DNA of 64,000 bases from JBGOTP01 sp963717075 (GTDB lineage: Bacteria > Acidobacteriota > Vicinamibacteria > Vicinamibacterales > CAVVIG01). A program made the translations under genes and the position numbers. The notes beneath the pieces are model-generated. The model saw only the letters and a program-made list of their open reading frames with translations. It ran no database searches and had not been told where the DNA came from. Position 1 is the stretch's first letter. The number at the start of each line of letters is the position of its first letter. The stretch spans positions 124,001-188,000 of the forward strand of contig CAVQVI010000011.1 in assembly GCA_963717075.1 (NCBI GenBank), given 5' to 3'. Of the stretch, positions 20,867 through 30,347 are shown piece after piece.

Positions 20867-22543
20867 GTGAACGATCCCAAGGGACTGGGCCGGAGCGCCT
20901 ATGCGCAACGAGCCTGGGACGATGCGTATCGCGCGTTCTCTCAGGCAGCCGCCGAAGGTGCACTCGATGCCGACGATGTCGAGCAGTTGGCGTGGTCGGC
21001 GATTCTGAGCGGCCACGACGAGTCGGCGCTCGAGGCGTTTGAGCGGCTGCATCAGCTCCGCCTCGATGCTGGCGAGAGCTTGCCCGCGGCGAGGGCCGCG
21101 TTCTGGCTCGGCCTGCGTTTGACCTCGCTTGGTGAAACGGCCCGGGCAAGCGGATGGCTCATGCGAGCGCAGCGGATCGTCGACCGCGATGGCCGGGACT
21201 CCGCGGAGTCTGGCTATCTGCGGCTGCCGCCCATTTTCCAACTGATGGCCGCCGGCAATTTTGCGGCAGCCCAGACGCAGGCTGCGGAGGTGGCGCTCAT
21301 CGGCGACCGCCACGGAGACAAAGACTTGAGCGCGCTCGGCCGCGACTTCGAAGGACGCGCCTTGATTCGGCAAGGCCGGCTCGCAGAAGGGCTGCCGCTC
21401 CTCGACGAAGCGATGGTGGCGGCCTCGAGCGGTGAGTTGTCGCCGCTCGTCACCGGACTCGTCTACTGCAACGTCATCGGCGCCTGCCAGCAGAGCTACG
21501 CGCTCGATCGCGCGCGTGAATGGACGGCCGCCCTCGACCGGTGGTGCGACGCCCAGCCGCAGCTCGTGCCATTCGCAGGGGCGTGTCTCGTCCACCGCTC
21601 CGAGATCCTGCAACTCGGCGGCGCGTGGCCCGAAGCGTTCGAGGAGGCGCGCCGGGCCTTGACGCTATTGTCTGGATCACGAGAGCGCGACGCAGCGAAC
21701 GCCCTCTATCAGGAGGGCGAGATTCATCGCCTCCGCGGCGAGGTGACCGAAGCCGAAGCGGCCTACGCGCGAGCCGCCGAGTGCGGCCGCGATCCGCATC
21801 CGGGGCTGGCCCTGCTCCGCATGGCCCAGGCTCGGATCGATGTCGCCGCGGCAGCCACACGGCGCGTGCTGTCGACCACGAGCGACCCCCTTCAGCGCAC
21901 GCGCTTCCTGCCCGCGCACGTCGAGATCATGGTGGCCGCCGGCGATCTTCCCGAGGCGCGACGCGCGTCCGACGAGCTCTCGGCGCTCGCAGACGGCTTC
22001 GGCATGGAGATCCTCAACGCCATGGCTCAGCACGCGAAGGGAGCGGTCGCCCTGGCGGAAGGCGATGCCAGCGGCGCCATCGGTCCGCTGCGGGACGGTC
22101 AGCACGTTTGGCAGCGCGTGGGCGCGCCGTATCTGAGCGCGCGCATCCGTCTTCTCGTCGCGCGCGCGTTTCGTGCGCTCGGCGACGAGGACGGCGCCAG
22201 GCTCGAACTCGACGCGGCGAGAAAGACCTTCGTCCAGCTCGGCGCCGCACCCGACGTGGCAGCGGCTGACGAAATTGCCGCGATGGCCCGGCCGACGGCG
22301 TTGGCCGCGGCCGGCCACACGGCTGAGACCACTTCCCGCACTGACGCGCACGGCTTGAGCCCACGGGAACTCGAGGTCCTGCTGCTCGTCGCGGCCGGCA
22401 AGACCAACAAGGCCATCGCCCGCGAGCTCTTCCTGAGCGAGAAGACCGTCGATCGACACGTGAGCAACATCTTCGTCAAGCTGAACGTGCCTTCCCGCGC
22501 GGCCGCGACGGCCTGGGCGTATCAGCACGGCCTCGTTGGGTAG
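20867..22543 (+). CDS. TPR-containing LuxR-family transcriptional regulator
   Basis: The 558-residue product starts at a GTG. It has about 470 residues of tetratricopeptide-like helices (RAWDDAYRAFSQAAAEGALD, ANALYQEGEIHRLRGEVTEA, TEAEAAYARAAECGRDPHPG) and then a C-terminal LuxR helix-turn-helix: GLSPRELEVLLLVAAGKTNK, IARELFLSEKTVDRHVSNIF and KLNVPSRAAATAWAYQHGLV. The HTH is complete, including the conserved acidic residue of PRE and the recognition helix. No AAA/LuxR-type STAND ATPase domain is present, so sensing is probably through the TPR part. Regulators of this layout often sit upstream of a flavin-dependent oxidoreductase, and a truncated one follows here on the same strand. Confidence 0.88.
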   Translation: MNDPKGLGRSAYAQRAWDDAYRAFSQAAAEGALDADDVEQLAWSAILSGHDESALEAFERLHQLRLDAGESLPAARAAFWLGLRLTSLGETARASGWLMRAQRIVDRDGRDSAESGYLRLPPIFQLMAAGNFAAAQTQAAEVALIGDRHGDKDLSALGRDFEGRALIRQGRLAEGLPLLDEAMVAASSGELSPLVTGLVYCNVIGACQQSYALDRAREWTAALDRWCDAQPQLVPFAGACLVHRSEILQLGGAWPEAFEEARRALTLLSGSRERDAANALYQEGEIHRLRGEVTEAEAAYARAAECGRDPHPGLALLRMAQARIDVAAAATRRVLSTTSDPLQRTRFLPAHVEIMVAAGDLPEARRASDELSALADGFGMEILNAMAQHAKGAVALAEGDASGAIGPLRDGQHVWQRVGAPYLSARIRLLVARAFRALGDEDGARLELDAARKTFVQLGAAPDVAAADEIAAMARPTALAAAGHTAETTSRTDAHGLSPRELEVLLLVAAGKTNKAIARELFLSEKTVDRHVSNIFVKLNVPSRAAATAWAYQHGLVG

Positions 22544-22674
22544 AACTACCCATTCTGCGGCGGGCCTGAAAATTGGGTGGTCCTCCCGAAGTTCCGCCAG
22601 CCGGCGTTCGCTAATCTCCTTGCCATCGGCGATGCGCGTGTTCATTGACAAGCGCCGAGAGAAGGAGTTCCGCA

Positions 22675-22840
22675 TGACGATGACGAACAACGTTAAATCG
22701 GAGTCACGAATCGAAGGCCTGATCGAAGAAGGCGAAGCGTTCCGCCGGCTGAGCGCAGAGCCTTCTTCGGAAGCGATTCGACGTGATCGTGATCGGCGGC
22801 GGTCAGGCCGGCCTGTCGGTCGGCTACCACCTCAATGGGG
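22675..22840 (+). pseudogene. Truncated FAD/NAD(P)-binding oxidoreductase gene
   Basis: An ATG with a strong upstream ribosome-binding sequence (GAGAAGGAG) opens MTMTNNVKSESRIEGLIEEG. After a frame change near 22775 the text VIVIGGGQAGLSVGYHL appears, the GxGxxG dinucleotide-binding start of flavin-containing monooxygenase-like proteins. Sequence after the YHL codons is unrelated, so at least 300 residues of the enzyme are missing. The break lies just before the promoter region of the methyltransferase. It is a 5' gene remnant, probably the former regulatory target of the LuxR-type gene upstream. Confidence 0.7.
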
Positions 22841-22936
22841 TGCGCGGAGCCGTGTGCCATGCCTGGGATCGTCTGGCGCGGAACGCACGGCAGGATGACC
22901 CTGAACCAGCGGGCCGCCTGACTACAATATGCTGGC

Positions 22937-23656
22937 ATGTTGTCCGCCATCCTGAAAACGCTGCTCGGTCCGAGGTGGACCACACGCGCCCGGTCCCTGC
23001 TGGCCGGTCAATCGCTGCCGCGCTGGGGCAATCTTCGACGAACCCGACCGTTCTCGGAGACGTATGGTTTCGATCGCGGCACCCCAATCGATCGTCACTA
23101 CCTGCGCCAGTTCCTGACCAAGCATCGACGCTATATCACCGGCCGCGTCCTCGAAATCCAGGAAACATCGACGACCAAAACGTACGGACACGATCTGACT
23201 GCCACCGACAGCATCGACATCAACCCAGGTTTTGGCGCGACCTACACCTGCGATTGGGCCGAGGCCGATCGGCTGGTGCCACCCGCTTCGTACGACTGCG
23301 TCCTCCTGCCCAACACCCTCCACCACCTTCGCGACATCGATCGCTCGCTCGTCCAGATGATGCGTGTCCTGAAACCGGGCGGCGTCCTGCTGGCGGCGGC
23401 CTCGGGGTTCGTGCCGCTCGTGCCGGACCTGCCAGACTACTGGCGGCTCAGTGAAGAAGGCTGGCGCGAGAAAGCGAGAACATCCCTAGCCGGCCACGAC
23501 TGGCAGATCGAGGGGCATGGCAACTGCCTGGCGACGGTGGCGGCGATGCTGGGCCTCGCCCAGGAGGAGCTCACACCAGCCGAGCTCGACGTGCGGGATC
23601 CTCGTTATCCCGTCCTCGTCACCCTGTTCTGCATGAAGCGCGTCAGCGGGCAGTAG
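22937..23656 (+). CDS. SAM-dependent methyltransferase (Methyltransf_11 type)
   Basis: The 239-residue protein contains a class I methyltransferase core: VLEIQETSTTKTYGHDL, then YTCDWAEADRLVPPASYDCV and LLPNTLHHLRDIDRSLVQMM. It also has RVLKPGGVLLAAASG, the typical post-motif III strand and loop. The N-terminus contains PIDRHYLRQFLTKHRRYITG, as in methyltransferases found in glycan or lipopolysaccharide gene clusters. The motif I glycine-rich loop is atypical (EIQETS). The substrate cannot be read from sequence. A TACAAT box lies about 15 bases before the ATG. No glycosyltransferase genes are nearby, so the gene seems displaced from its usual context. Confidence 0.8.
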   Translation: MLSAILKTLLGPRWTTRARSLLAGQSLPRWGNLRRTRPFSETYGFDRGTPIDRHYLRQFLTKHRRYITGRVLEIQETSTTKTYGHDLTATDSIDINPGFGATYTCDWAEADRLVPPASYDCVLLPNTLHHLRDIDRSLVQMMRVLKPGGVLLAAASGFVPLVPDLPDYWRLSEEGWREKARTSLAGHDWQIEGHGNCLATVAAMLGLAQEELTPAELDVRDPRYPVLVTLFCMKRVSGQ

Positions 23657-23832
23657 AGCGTCGGGAACAACCGGCGGGCTCATAACCCTCTCCGCCGCCC
23701 CACACTCTCGTCGATCTTGCACGCCTCACCGCATTCGCAATAGCGTGCATCAACCTCGGAATCTGGATGTGGTTTCCGCTCGAGGATCTCGGCGACGCGC
23801 TCGTCGCCTCTTGGGGGTTTCCGCCATCGGTG

Positions 23833-23876
23833 TGGACATCGTATCCGCCCCTCGGAAGATGTCCACCAAACGGGAT
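23833..23876 (+). repeat. Left copy of a 44-bp inverted repeat flanking the TonB receptor gene
   Basis: The 44 bases starting TGGACATCGTATCCGCCC match, as reverse complement, 27162-27205 at 40 of 44 positions. Inside it TGGACATC and GATGTCCA form an 8-bp inverted pair, so each copy can also fold as a hairpin. It could be a terminal repeat of a mobile unit or a shared hairpin element. Confidence 0.7.
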
Positions 23877-23878
23877 GA

Positions 23879-23914
23879 ACCCCCCAGAGCTTCAACCCTG
23901 AAGCTCTGGGGGGT
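23879..23914 (-). terminator. Perfect 16-bp hairpin after the TonB receptor gene
   Basis: ACCCCCCAGAGCTTCA, a four-base loop (accc), then TGAAGCTCTGGGGGGT: a 16-bp perfect stem six bases beyond the receptor stop codon. The stem is strong enough to be a transcription terminator for the minus-strand gene, although no run of U follows. Confidence 0.7.
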
Positions 23915-23919
23915 TCAAC

Positions 23920-26900
23920 TCAAAAGCTGAACTCCCCGCCGAACTTCACGAAAAACGGCCTGACGAGAGACTGCGGCCTGCGAAACGCAGCGTAGGCGCT
24001 GTTCTCGTTCAACACCGCATCGCTGTTGAGCACGTTGTACAGGTCGACAGCGGCGTTCAGCCGGGACCGTCCTCCCAGACGGAAGGTCTTCCCCAGCCGC
24101 AGATCGAGCTGATTCAGCCGATCCCCATACATCGTGCCCGGCGGGATGACGTTCACCGTGACGGTCGGAGCGCTTTGTGACAGCGGCCGGCCGAGCGACT
24201 CGGCCACCTGCGCCGACGTGTAGGTGACGTTCGCCGCGAGCACCTGGCCGGGGATGCTCTGGAACGTCCCCGCGAGTTGCACCTCCCACGGCAACGTATA
24301 CGCGGCGTATCCTTTCACTTGGGTCAGGAACTTGGTGTCCTGCTGGCAGTACAGGGGGCCCGTGGCGAACGGGACAAGGCCTGCGCTGGTCGTCGTGACG
24401 GTATTGGCCTGCACCGCGATGACCTGTTTGACGATGTCGCAGTTGTCGATCGCGGTCTTGCCGGTGCTCAGGCCGCCGGATACGACCAGCTTCGGCAGGC
24501 GTGCCTTGACGCTGACGTCCACCCCGTTCCAGTGGGTGTACATCGTACCGAGGCTGTCCGCCGCGGTCACATAGATGTCCGTGGGAATCCCGCCGGCGAC
24601 AACCTCCGGCTTGAGATCGTAGAGGGGCCCGACCACCTGGCCGCTATTGGGCCCCAATCGGGAATCAGTGGGCGCGGTCACGGTGTACATATCGTACGCC
24701 GAGGCCGGCAGGGCGCGGTTGTACTGGACCTGCAGATTGCCGTAGATGCGCCGGAAGTAGCCCACGTCGAGCGACACGCGGTTGACCAGTTCATGCTGGA
24801 CGCTCCCCGAGAACTCCCAGTTGTACTGGCGCACGCCCCAACCCTGATAGGTTGCCGGATCGTACGCCGCCGCGGACGCGGCCTGACCGAAGGTTCTGGG
24901 CAACGGTCCGCACTCGCCGTTTGCCGCCACGTTGGTCAGATCGCAATCCGGGACGAAATTGAAGTTGCCCGTAACGCCCGTTGCAGCGTTGAGCGTTCGA
25001 TCGTTCCACGCGCGGTTCGCGCTACTGATGAGGGTGGTCGCAGGGTTCCCGGCCAGCGGGGGCGGCGCGACCAGGTACTTGTTCGCGGCGACTTTCAGGG
25101 CGGTCTTGCCGTTGCCGAACAGGTCGTACGCGGCCCCCAGACGCGGCGTCAGGTCCTTCATTTTGAAAAACGTGGCCTCTGGAAGCACGAAACTCCGGTT
25201 TGGCAGGTGCAGGGTCGGCCCAATGAGCTGGTCCGGAGAGTGGTTCTCGAAGTACCAGTACCGAAGTCCCAGGTCCAGCGACAAGCGCCTGTGGGTCCAC
25301 CTCTCCTGTGCGTAGATGCCGAGGTCCAACGGCACCGATCCAGCGAGGTTATAATCCGTTTTCTCGGCGATCTGGACGGGCACGCCGCTGACGAAGATGT
25401 ACGCGGTGCCGGTGGTATTGATTATGTTCGAGTCATGGGCCTTCAGGTATGTGTCGTTGAAGCCGACCTTGAGCGAGTGGCCCCCGGCCACATACGAGAG
25501 CGCCGCGCGGAACTGGGGTGTCCACGAGATCGAATCGGTAAAGGAGCCCGCCGCTGTAGGCCCCCCCCCTCCGGTAATCCCGTGATAGACGAGGTTCTGC
25601 CCCACGTCTAACACGTTAATTTGGTCGAGGAGCGGGTCTCCCGCGCGCCAGTAGCGGGTCGGGACGTGATAGTCCTCGCGGCGGTACGCGGCTCCGGCCT
25701 CGAACAGCAGCTTGTTCGTGAGCGGGGAGGACCAGGTGACGATCCCCGTGTCCGTCGGATAAATGTAGAAGGCGGGCGCCGCTTCCTGCGACACGATCAA
25801 GCCCGAGAGTTTGCTCCAGAAGGAGGAGTTGCCGGTTTGATCGCATTCACATTTGTACTGCGAGTCCCAGAAGACGCTGAGCTTGTGCTTGGGATGGACC
25901 TGCCACGTCAGGCGGACATTGCCGTCGCGGCTATACGCTTTGTTGAACAACCGGTTGTTCTCGTCGGCCGCGTACGTCCACACGTTGGCGAGGCCGGCAT
26001 TTTTGTTGCCGAACATGCCCGTGTAGTTCTCATAGCCAAAGAACCGGGCCGAGGTGAAGAACCACAGCTTGTCTTTCTTGATCGGCCCGCCAAAGGCCGG
26101 GTTGACGTCGTAGGTCTGCTTGACCTTGGCGTCCGTCTGGAAGCCCAGGTCCTTCACCCGCTGGGTCAGGTTGCTGCCCGACAACCCGCTGGTGGTCCCG
26201 GAGACGAACAGCGATCCGCTGTACCCGTTGCCGCCCGATTTGGGCACGAAGTTGATGAGGATGCCGCCTTCCCCACGCTCCGCCGTATTGCCCGCGACAT
26301 CGATGGCCACTTCCTCGGTGCTCCCGACGTTGGGCTGGTTGTTCCCGAACTGGAGGCCGCTCCGGTTGCCGCCGGTGAAGAAGCCTTCGGTCATCACGCG
26401 CATATCGTTATTGCTGCCACCGTGAATCGAGAACTGGCCGTTGATCGCCCCGAGGCTGTCCGTCCCGCCCACATCCTGGGCCCCGAGAAATCCGACCGCC
26501 CCAGGGATCAACGTCGCCAGCCCCATCGGCGTCCGGCCGGTCGGCAGCGAAGAGATCACTTCACTCGTCATCACGCGCTGCGTCTGGGTGCTCTGGACGT
26601 CGACGATGGGCGAGAGACCGGTGACCGTGACCGTCTCGGCAAGCGAGCCGATCTGCAGATCGGCGTTGACCGTCGCGATAAATGAGCCGGTCAGTACGAT
26701 CTCTTCTCGCTTCACAGGAGCGAACCCGGTCAGCGTGAAGGTCACCGTCATACGTCCCCGGTCGCAAGTCGACGATGCGGTATAGACCCGAGCCATCCGT
26801 CACCGCCGAGCGCACTTTCTCGATCAACGCCGGGCTGGACGCTTCAACCGTGACACCCGGCAAGACTGCCCCAGAGGGGTCCTTGACGATGCCCGTAATA

Positions 26901-26977
26901 CTCGCTTGCGCATAGAGAACCGAGGGACATAACCCTACGAAGACGAACACTGCCAATCGCTGTAACGTACTGCGCAT
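23920..26977 (-). CDS. TonB-dependent receptor, Oar-like, with carboxypeptidase-regulatory N-domain (one frame change)
   Basis: After bridging one inserted base near 26755 the protein is about 1,018 residues. It has a signal peptide (LAVFVFVGLCPSVLYAQ), then a CarboxypepD_reg-like domain (ITGIVKDPSGAVLPGVTVEA, SGLYRIVDLRPGTY, VTFTLTGFAPVKREEIVLTG). A plug domain follows (ETVTVTGLSPIVDVQSTQTQ, MTSEVISSLPTGR, SIHGGSNNDMRVMTEGFFTG), and then a long outer-membrane beta-barrel that ends in phenylalanine (FVKFGGEFSF). It belongs to the acidobacterial family of Oar-like receptors, presumed to import oligomers or siderophores with TonB energy. No SusD partner is next to it. A strong hairpin lies immediately after the stop, and 44-bp inverted repeats flank the gene. 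Confidence 0.9.
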
Positions 26978-27161
26978 GACACCCTGTCCTTTCGACTACG
27001 TCCGTTTCCGACCTGAGCGTTCGTCACGAAACTCGTCGTCGGCCAATGTCTGGATATGCTGGAAAGGCATGAGTCGATATCCCGTTCAACCGCGGGATTC
27101 TACATCAGCCACACCCGGCTGCAACTGCCTATTTCGTCGTGTGGCGGTCGTGAGGGGTGAG

Positions 27162-27205
27162 ATCCGGTTTGGTGGATATCTTCCGAAGGGCGGATACGAC
27201 GTCCA
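27162..27205 (-). repeat. Right copy of the 44-bp inverted repeat
   Basis: Reverse complement of 23833-23876 with four mismatches. It lies in the 378-base gap between the receptor start and the next gene. The rest of that gap holds an IS91-type fragment, and I see no other gene there. Confidence 0.7.
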
Positions 27206-27231
27206 GAATGGGACACGCAAAGCAGGACGCG

Positions 27232-27350
27232 AGCACCGGCGTCTCCTCCTGCCAGTTGTCGCAGGTGCCGGCTGCGTCGTGGGGGTCAGACAGGCCATGC
27301 CGATCGAGGAGGCGGGCGACCCGCGTTTCCACCGTCGCCAGCACTTCCAG
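27232..27350 (-). mobile_element. IS91-family transposase fragment, copy A
   Basis: Minus-strand text EVLATVETRVARLLDRHGLS followed by DPHDAAGTCDNWQEETPVLA. It resembles the part of IS91-type Y1/HUH-like transposases in which a helix of the form (R)RV.RLL.R.G precedes an E-x-PVLAGLA-like sequence. Only about 40 codons remain, lacking the HUH motif and catalytic tyrosine. The same fragment, longer, lies at 31950-32205. Family assignment is from remembered patterns. Confidence 0.55.
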
Positions 27351-27355
27351 CCGCT

Positions 27356-28429
27356 TCATCGTGCGGCAGGGGCGGGGACAAACGGCGCCGCTGGTTCGCG
27401 GATGCCGGGATGCCCGGCTTCGATCCGCTGCCGGCTGACGAGATCGGAAGCTTCCACAGCGCCCTTCTCGTTGGCACGCCCGGCCTTCAGCAGGTTCACC
27501 ATGGCGTAATTGCCTTCATGGCAGGCGTACTCGAAGATGTAGGCCTGAGCATCGTCCTTTCTCATCGGAATGGCGACGGTGTAGGGCCTGGTATACGTCG
27601 CCGGATCCTCGACGGTGAATCGGTAGTCGATGGTTCTGGCATCGAGCCGCCTGAACCGCTCGACGAGCCGCAGTGTTTCGCCCGAGCCCCGATTCCCCGT
27701 CTGGATGACATGCGACGGCTGCAGCGGACCGCCGTCGAGCCTGTCGTTGAAGTTCGTCGTTTCCACGACCAGCGTGTCGCCCTCCCAATGGCCACGCGAG
27801 TCGCCCATCCACAGGCGAATGTCCTTCCCTGGGTGCGGCCGCCCGTCGAGCGGGATGATGCGCACGTCGTGAATCATCTCGACGAGAATCGCCACGTAGG
27901 TCGGCGTCTGAAAGATCTGATAGTTCGCGTTGTAGATGTTGGGAATCATCGCGGTCGGCAGCGTCCGCGAGATGCACCGTTCCCACGTGTTGCGATCGAG
28001 CCAGGAGTCGGCTTCACCGCGGCCTCGCCTGGCGTTTTCTCTCTCGACCAGTCGTTTCACGGCCGCGGGCGTCATGGGAATTCGGCCGTCCGGCGGATCG
28101 ACCACGAGCGATCCGTGCTCAACGGCCTGTCCGCCCTCGAGCCAGCCCGCACCGGTGCCGTCGGTCGCCGCTCGAACGGGCGCCATGGCGCGTTGCGACT
28201 GCTGCTGTTCCGCGGCGGTCATCCGTTCCAGCGGGGTATTCGTGGCGTTGTTCCAGATTCCCTGGAGGTCGGGATGGCCCCACACCGTTCGCGGTTGAAC
28301 CCACGTGCTCGGCGCCGGCTTGGATGCCGCGCCAGGCGCTTGCGCGTCCAGGTGAGCACCCATCAACGGTGCGGTAACCGCCACAACGATCGCCACGCCG
28401 TACCAAGAGCGCGTGAACCGATTCTTCAC
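27356..28429 (-). CDS. Secreted hypothetical protein, acidobacterial family
   Basis: From the GTG at 28427-28429 the protein is 357 residues with a signal peptide (YGVAIVVAVTAPLMGAHLDA). Conserved-looking blocks follow: RTVWGHPDLQGIWNNATNTP, MTPAAVKRLVERENARRG, AILVEMIHDVRIIPLDGRPH, LWMGDSRGHWEGDTLVVETT and IDYRFTVEDPATYTRPYTVA. It ends with a YACHEGNYAM block that carries a single cysteine and no haem motif. The family is common in multiple copies in Acidobacteria and related soil bacteria; the function is unknown and the export suggests a periplasmic role. Forty bases separate it from the serine hydrolase gene upstream, so the two are probably one transcript. A core fragment of a paralogue sits at 11711-12023. 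Confidence 0.82.
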   Translation of the reverse strand: MKNRFTRSWYGVAIVVAVTAPLMGAHLDAQAPGAASKPAPSTWVQPRTVWGHPDLQGIWNNATNTPLERMTAAEQQQSQRAMAPVRAATDGTGAGWLEGGQAVEHGSLVVDPPDGRIPMTPAAVKRLVERENARRGRGEADSWLDRNTWERCISRTLPTAMIPNIYNANYQIFQTPTYVAILVEMIHDVRIIPLDGRPHPGKDIRLWMGDSRGHWEGDTLVVETTNFNDRLDGGPLQPSHVIQTGNRGSGETLRLVERFRRLDARTIDYRFTVEDPATYTRPYTVAIPMRKDDAQAYIFEYACHEGNYAMVNLLKAGRANEKGAVEASDLVSRQRIEAGHPGIREPAAPFVPAPAAR

Positions 28430-28469
28430 GTCAGTTCTCCCCCCTGCCGACTGCCGCGGCTGCCAACTC

Positions 28470-29777
28470 CTAGTGGGAGGTTTGGTAGCCCATGACCGTC
28501 GGTTTCTGGTTCGCCAGGCTGTCGGTAACCGCCTGCGCAACGACGACCGAGAACAACGGTCGGATGTTGAGATGATTATAGGGGCTCACTTGGATCATGA
28601 GGATCCCAATGAGGTCCTCGACGGGGTCCACCCAGAATACGGTGCCGTTGGCCCCGCCCCACATGAAGCTGCCGATCGACAGCGCGTCGGGCGACCGCGA
28701 CGGATCGAGCAGAACGCCGAATCCCAGGCCGAAGCCAAAGCCGTCTCCGCGGATATACACGGGCTTGCCGGCCCCGATTTGGTTGCTGATCATCATGTTG
28801 ACGGTCATGCGGCCGAGCAGGCGATGACCGTTGTACTCGCCGCCGTTGAGCAGCATCTGCGTGAAGCGGAAGTAGTCGGCCGCGGTTCCGCTCAGCCCCG
28901 CCACCCCAGCAAAGTATGTCGTCGGCTGCCGAAATTCAGGCTTCGCCGACAACTCGATCTTCCCCTGAGCGTCGGGCCGGTAAACGGCCGCCACGCGGCC
29001 CGCCTTCTCTTTCGGGATGTTGTAGTAGGTGTCGTGCATCCCGAGCGGTTCGAAGATCCGCTGGCGCAGGAACTGGTCGAGCGACATGCCCGATATCTTC
29101 TCCACGAGCACCGCGACGAAGTCGGTCGATGAGCCGTACTGCCACTTTTCTCCGGGCTGGAACGCCACCGGGATCGGCGCGGCGCGTTCGACCGCCTCGA
29201 GGAGGGTCTTGGGAGGCTGAGAGCCAGCCCCAGTGGCGGGCGCGCGGTACGACGTCGACGTCAACGAGAGACCCGACGTATGGGTGAGGACATGCCGCAC
29301 CGTGACAGGCCGTGCGGCGACCGGACGCCCAGGCCCCGTGTCGACCACGGTCTTGTTGGCGTATCCCGGCAGCCATTGGGCGATGGGATCGTCAAGCGTG
29401 AACTTCCCTTCTTCCCACAACATCATCAGCGCCGTCGACACGATCGGCTTGGTCATCGACATCAAGGAGAAGAGGGTGTCCTTCTCCATCGGGAGCTTCT
29501 CTTCCTTGTAGCGCAACCCCTGCGCGTCGAAATGCACGACCTTTCCCCTTCGCGCAACGAGCGTCACGGCGCCGGCTATCTGGTTCGCATCGATGTACTG
29601 TTGAATGAACCGTGGGATGCGTTGCAGGCGTTCGGAGGACATGCCGACCGTTTCAGCCTTGGCCACTGGAAGGTCGGTCGTTTCAGCCGTGTAGCTTGCC
29701 GTCGCCAGCGTGACACCGGCCAGCGCGAGCGCGAGGCACGCCCAGGGGCTATGCGTGGAAGACACAAGATGCCTCAT
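28470..29777 (-). CDS. Serine hydrolase, beta-lactamase class C / EstB-like
   Basis: From the ATG at 29775-29777 the 435-residue protein has a signal peptide (PWACLALALAGVTLATASYT). It then carries the class C beta-lactamase fold: SLMSMTKP with nucleophile Ser107 and Lys110 (SxxK), the PVTVRHVLTHTSGLS block, and FQPGEKWQYGSSTDFVAVLV with the Tyr-x-Ser motif. GLSGTAADYFRFTQMLLNGG follows, and GSFMWGGANGTVFWVDP stands in place of the KTG motif. This pattern is typical of esterases and DD-peptidase-like hydrolases (EstB group) more than of true beta-lactamases. The substrate is unknown. It is exported, and lies upstream of the secreted hypothetical gene on the same strand. Confidence 0.85.
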   Translation of the reverse strand: MRHLVSSTHSPWACLALALAGVTLATASYTAETTDLPVAKAETVGMSSERLQRIPRFIQQYIDANQIAGAVTLVARRGKVVHFDAQGLRYKEEKLPMEKDTLFSLMSMTKPIVSTALMMLWEEGKFTLDDPIAQWLPGYANKTVVDTGPGRPVAARPVTVRHVLTHTSGLSLTSTSYRAPATGAGSQPPKTLLEAVERAAPIPVAFQPGEKWQYGSSTDFVAVLVEKISGMSLDQFLRQRIFEPLGMHDTYYNIPKEKAGRVAAVYRPDAQGKIELSAKPEFRQPTTYFAGVAGLSGTAADYFRFTQMLLNGGEYNGHRLLGRMTVNMMISNQIGAGKPVYIRGDGFGFGLGFGVLLDPSRSPDALSIGSFMWGGANGTVFWVDPVEDLIGILMIQVSPYNHLNIRPLFSVVVAQAVTDSLANQKPTVMGYQTSH

Positions 29778-29871
29778 TCGGTCCCTCCCATTCTCCAATC
29801 GACGTTTCCTGTCCGCGCCGGGTCCAGACGGGGCAGCAGACCACACCCACTATAGGACGATAGGAAGCATC

Positions 29872-30074
29872 GGTACGCCTGCAGCGCTTTCTCGCCGAGC
29901 ACGTTCAGGATGTCGTGCGGATTCGACGGACCGTCCATCAACGGTTCGCCCGCGCGCACGCGCTCGCCCTCCTGCACGTTGACGTGCACGCCGCGCGGCA
30001 ACGCGTACTCGCGCGGCTCCGCGCTAGGTTTTCTCGCTTCGAAGAGCTCGACGACGGGCGGCAGACCGCCCGTG
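29872..30074 (-). pseudogene. Stray internal fragment of rpoC
   Basis: Bases 29872-30024 match rpoC 32759-32910 and encode PRGVHVNVQEGERVRAGEPL then MDGPSNPHDILNVLGEKALQ. Bases 30030-30074 match rpoC 33013-33057. The roughly 100 bases between these parts of rpoC are deleted in this copy. Several scattered base differences separate it from the rpoC in this window. It is in the same orientation as rpoC and about 2.9 kb from it, cut sharply at both ends. It has no start and cannot make a polymerase subunit. Confidence 0.88.
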
Positions 30075-30086
30075 TAGAATTGTCAA

Positions 30087-30347
30087 ATGGTATCCCGAGC
30101 GTCATCCCTCAGCACCTGGACACCGGAGCAGATCGCTCAGGGACGCCGATGGGTCGCAGCCTGGCGGCGCGCGGGCCCCGCGCTCGAGCGCATTCGCCGG
30201 CAGGAACTACGCGGTCTCGACACGTATGCGGCGATTGCACGGCTATGCGGCCCGGCCAGTTATCACGAGGCGCCGAGGGCACCCAAACCCACCTCCGGTC
30301 TCATCGAACAACAGCGGCTCTTTCAGAAGCTACGGCGCCGTTTGTGA
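30087..30347 (+). CDS. Small hypothetical partner of the nucleotidyltransferase
   Basis: The 86-residue basic protein starts MVSRASSLSTWTPEQIAQGR and contains two predicted helices (AAWRRAGPALERIRRQELRG, GLIEQQRLFQKLRRR). A TAGAAT box lies just before the ATG. Its stop overlaps the GTG of the next gene by four bases (GTGA), so the two are translationally coupled. I recognise no domain. Size, basicity and coupling to a nucleotidyltransferase resemble a toxin-antitoxin or abortive-infection pair, where the small first gene would be the regulator or antitoxin. That is inferred from context only. Confidence 0.65.
   Translation: MVSRASSLSTWTPEQIAQGRRWVAAWRRAGPALERIRRQELRGLDTYAAIARLCGPASYHEAPRAPKPTSGLIEQQRLFQKLRRRL

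Noticed and set aside
23745..23930. Small plus-strand frame through the left inverted repeat
   Set aside because: The frame mostly mirrors repeat text and ends in the hairpin; no start signal supports it.
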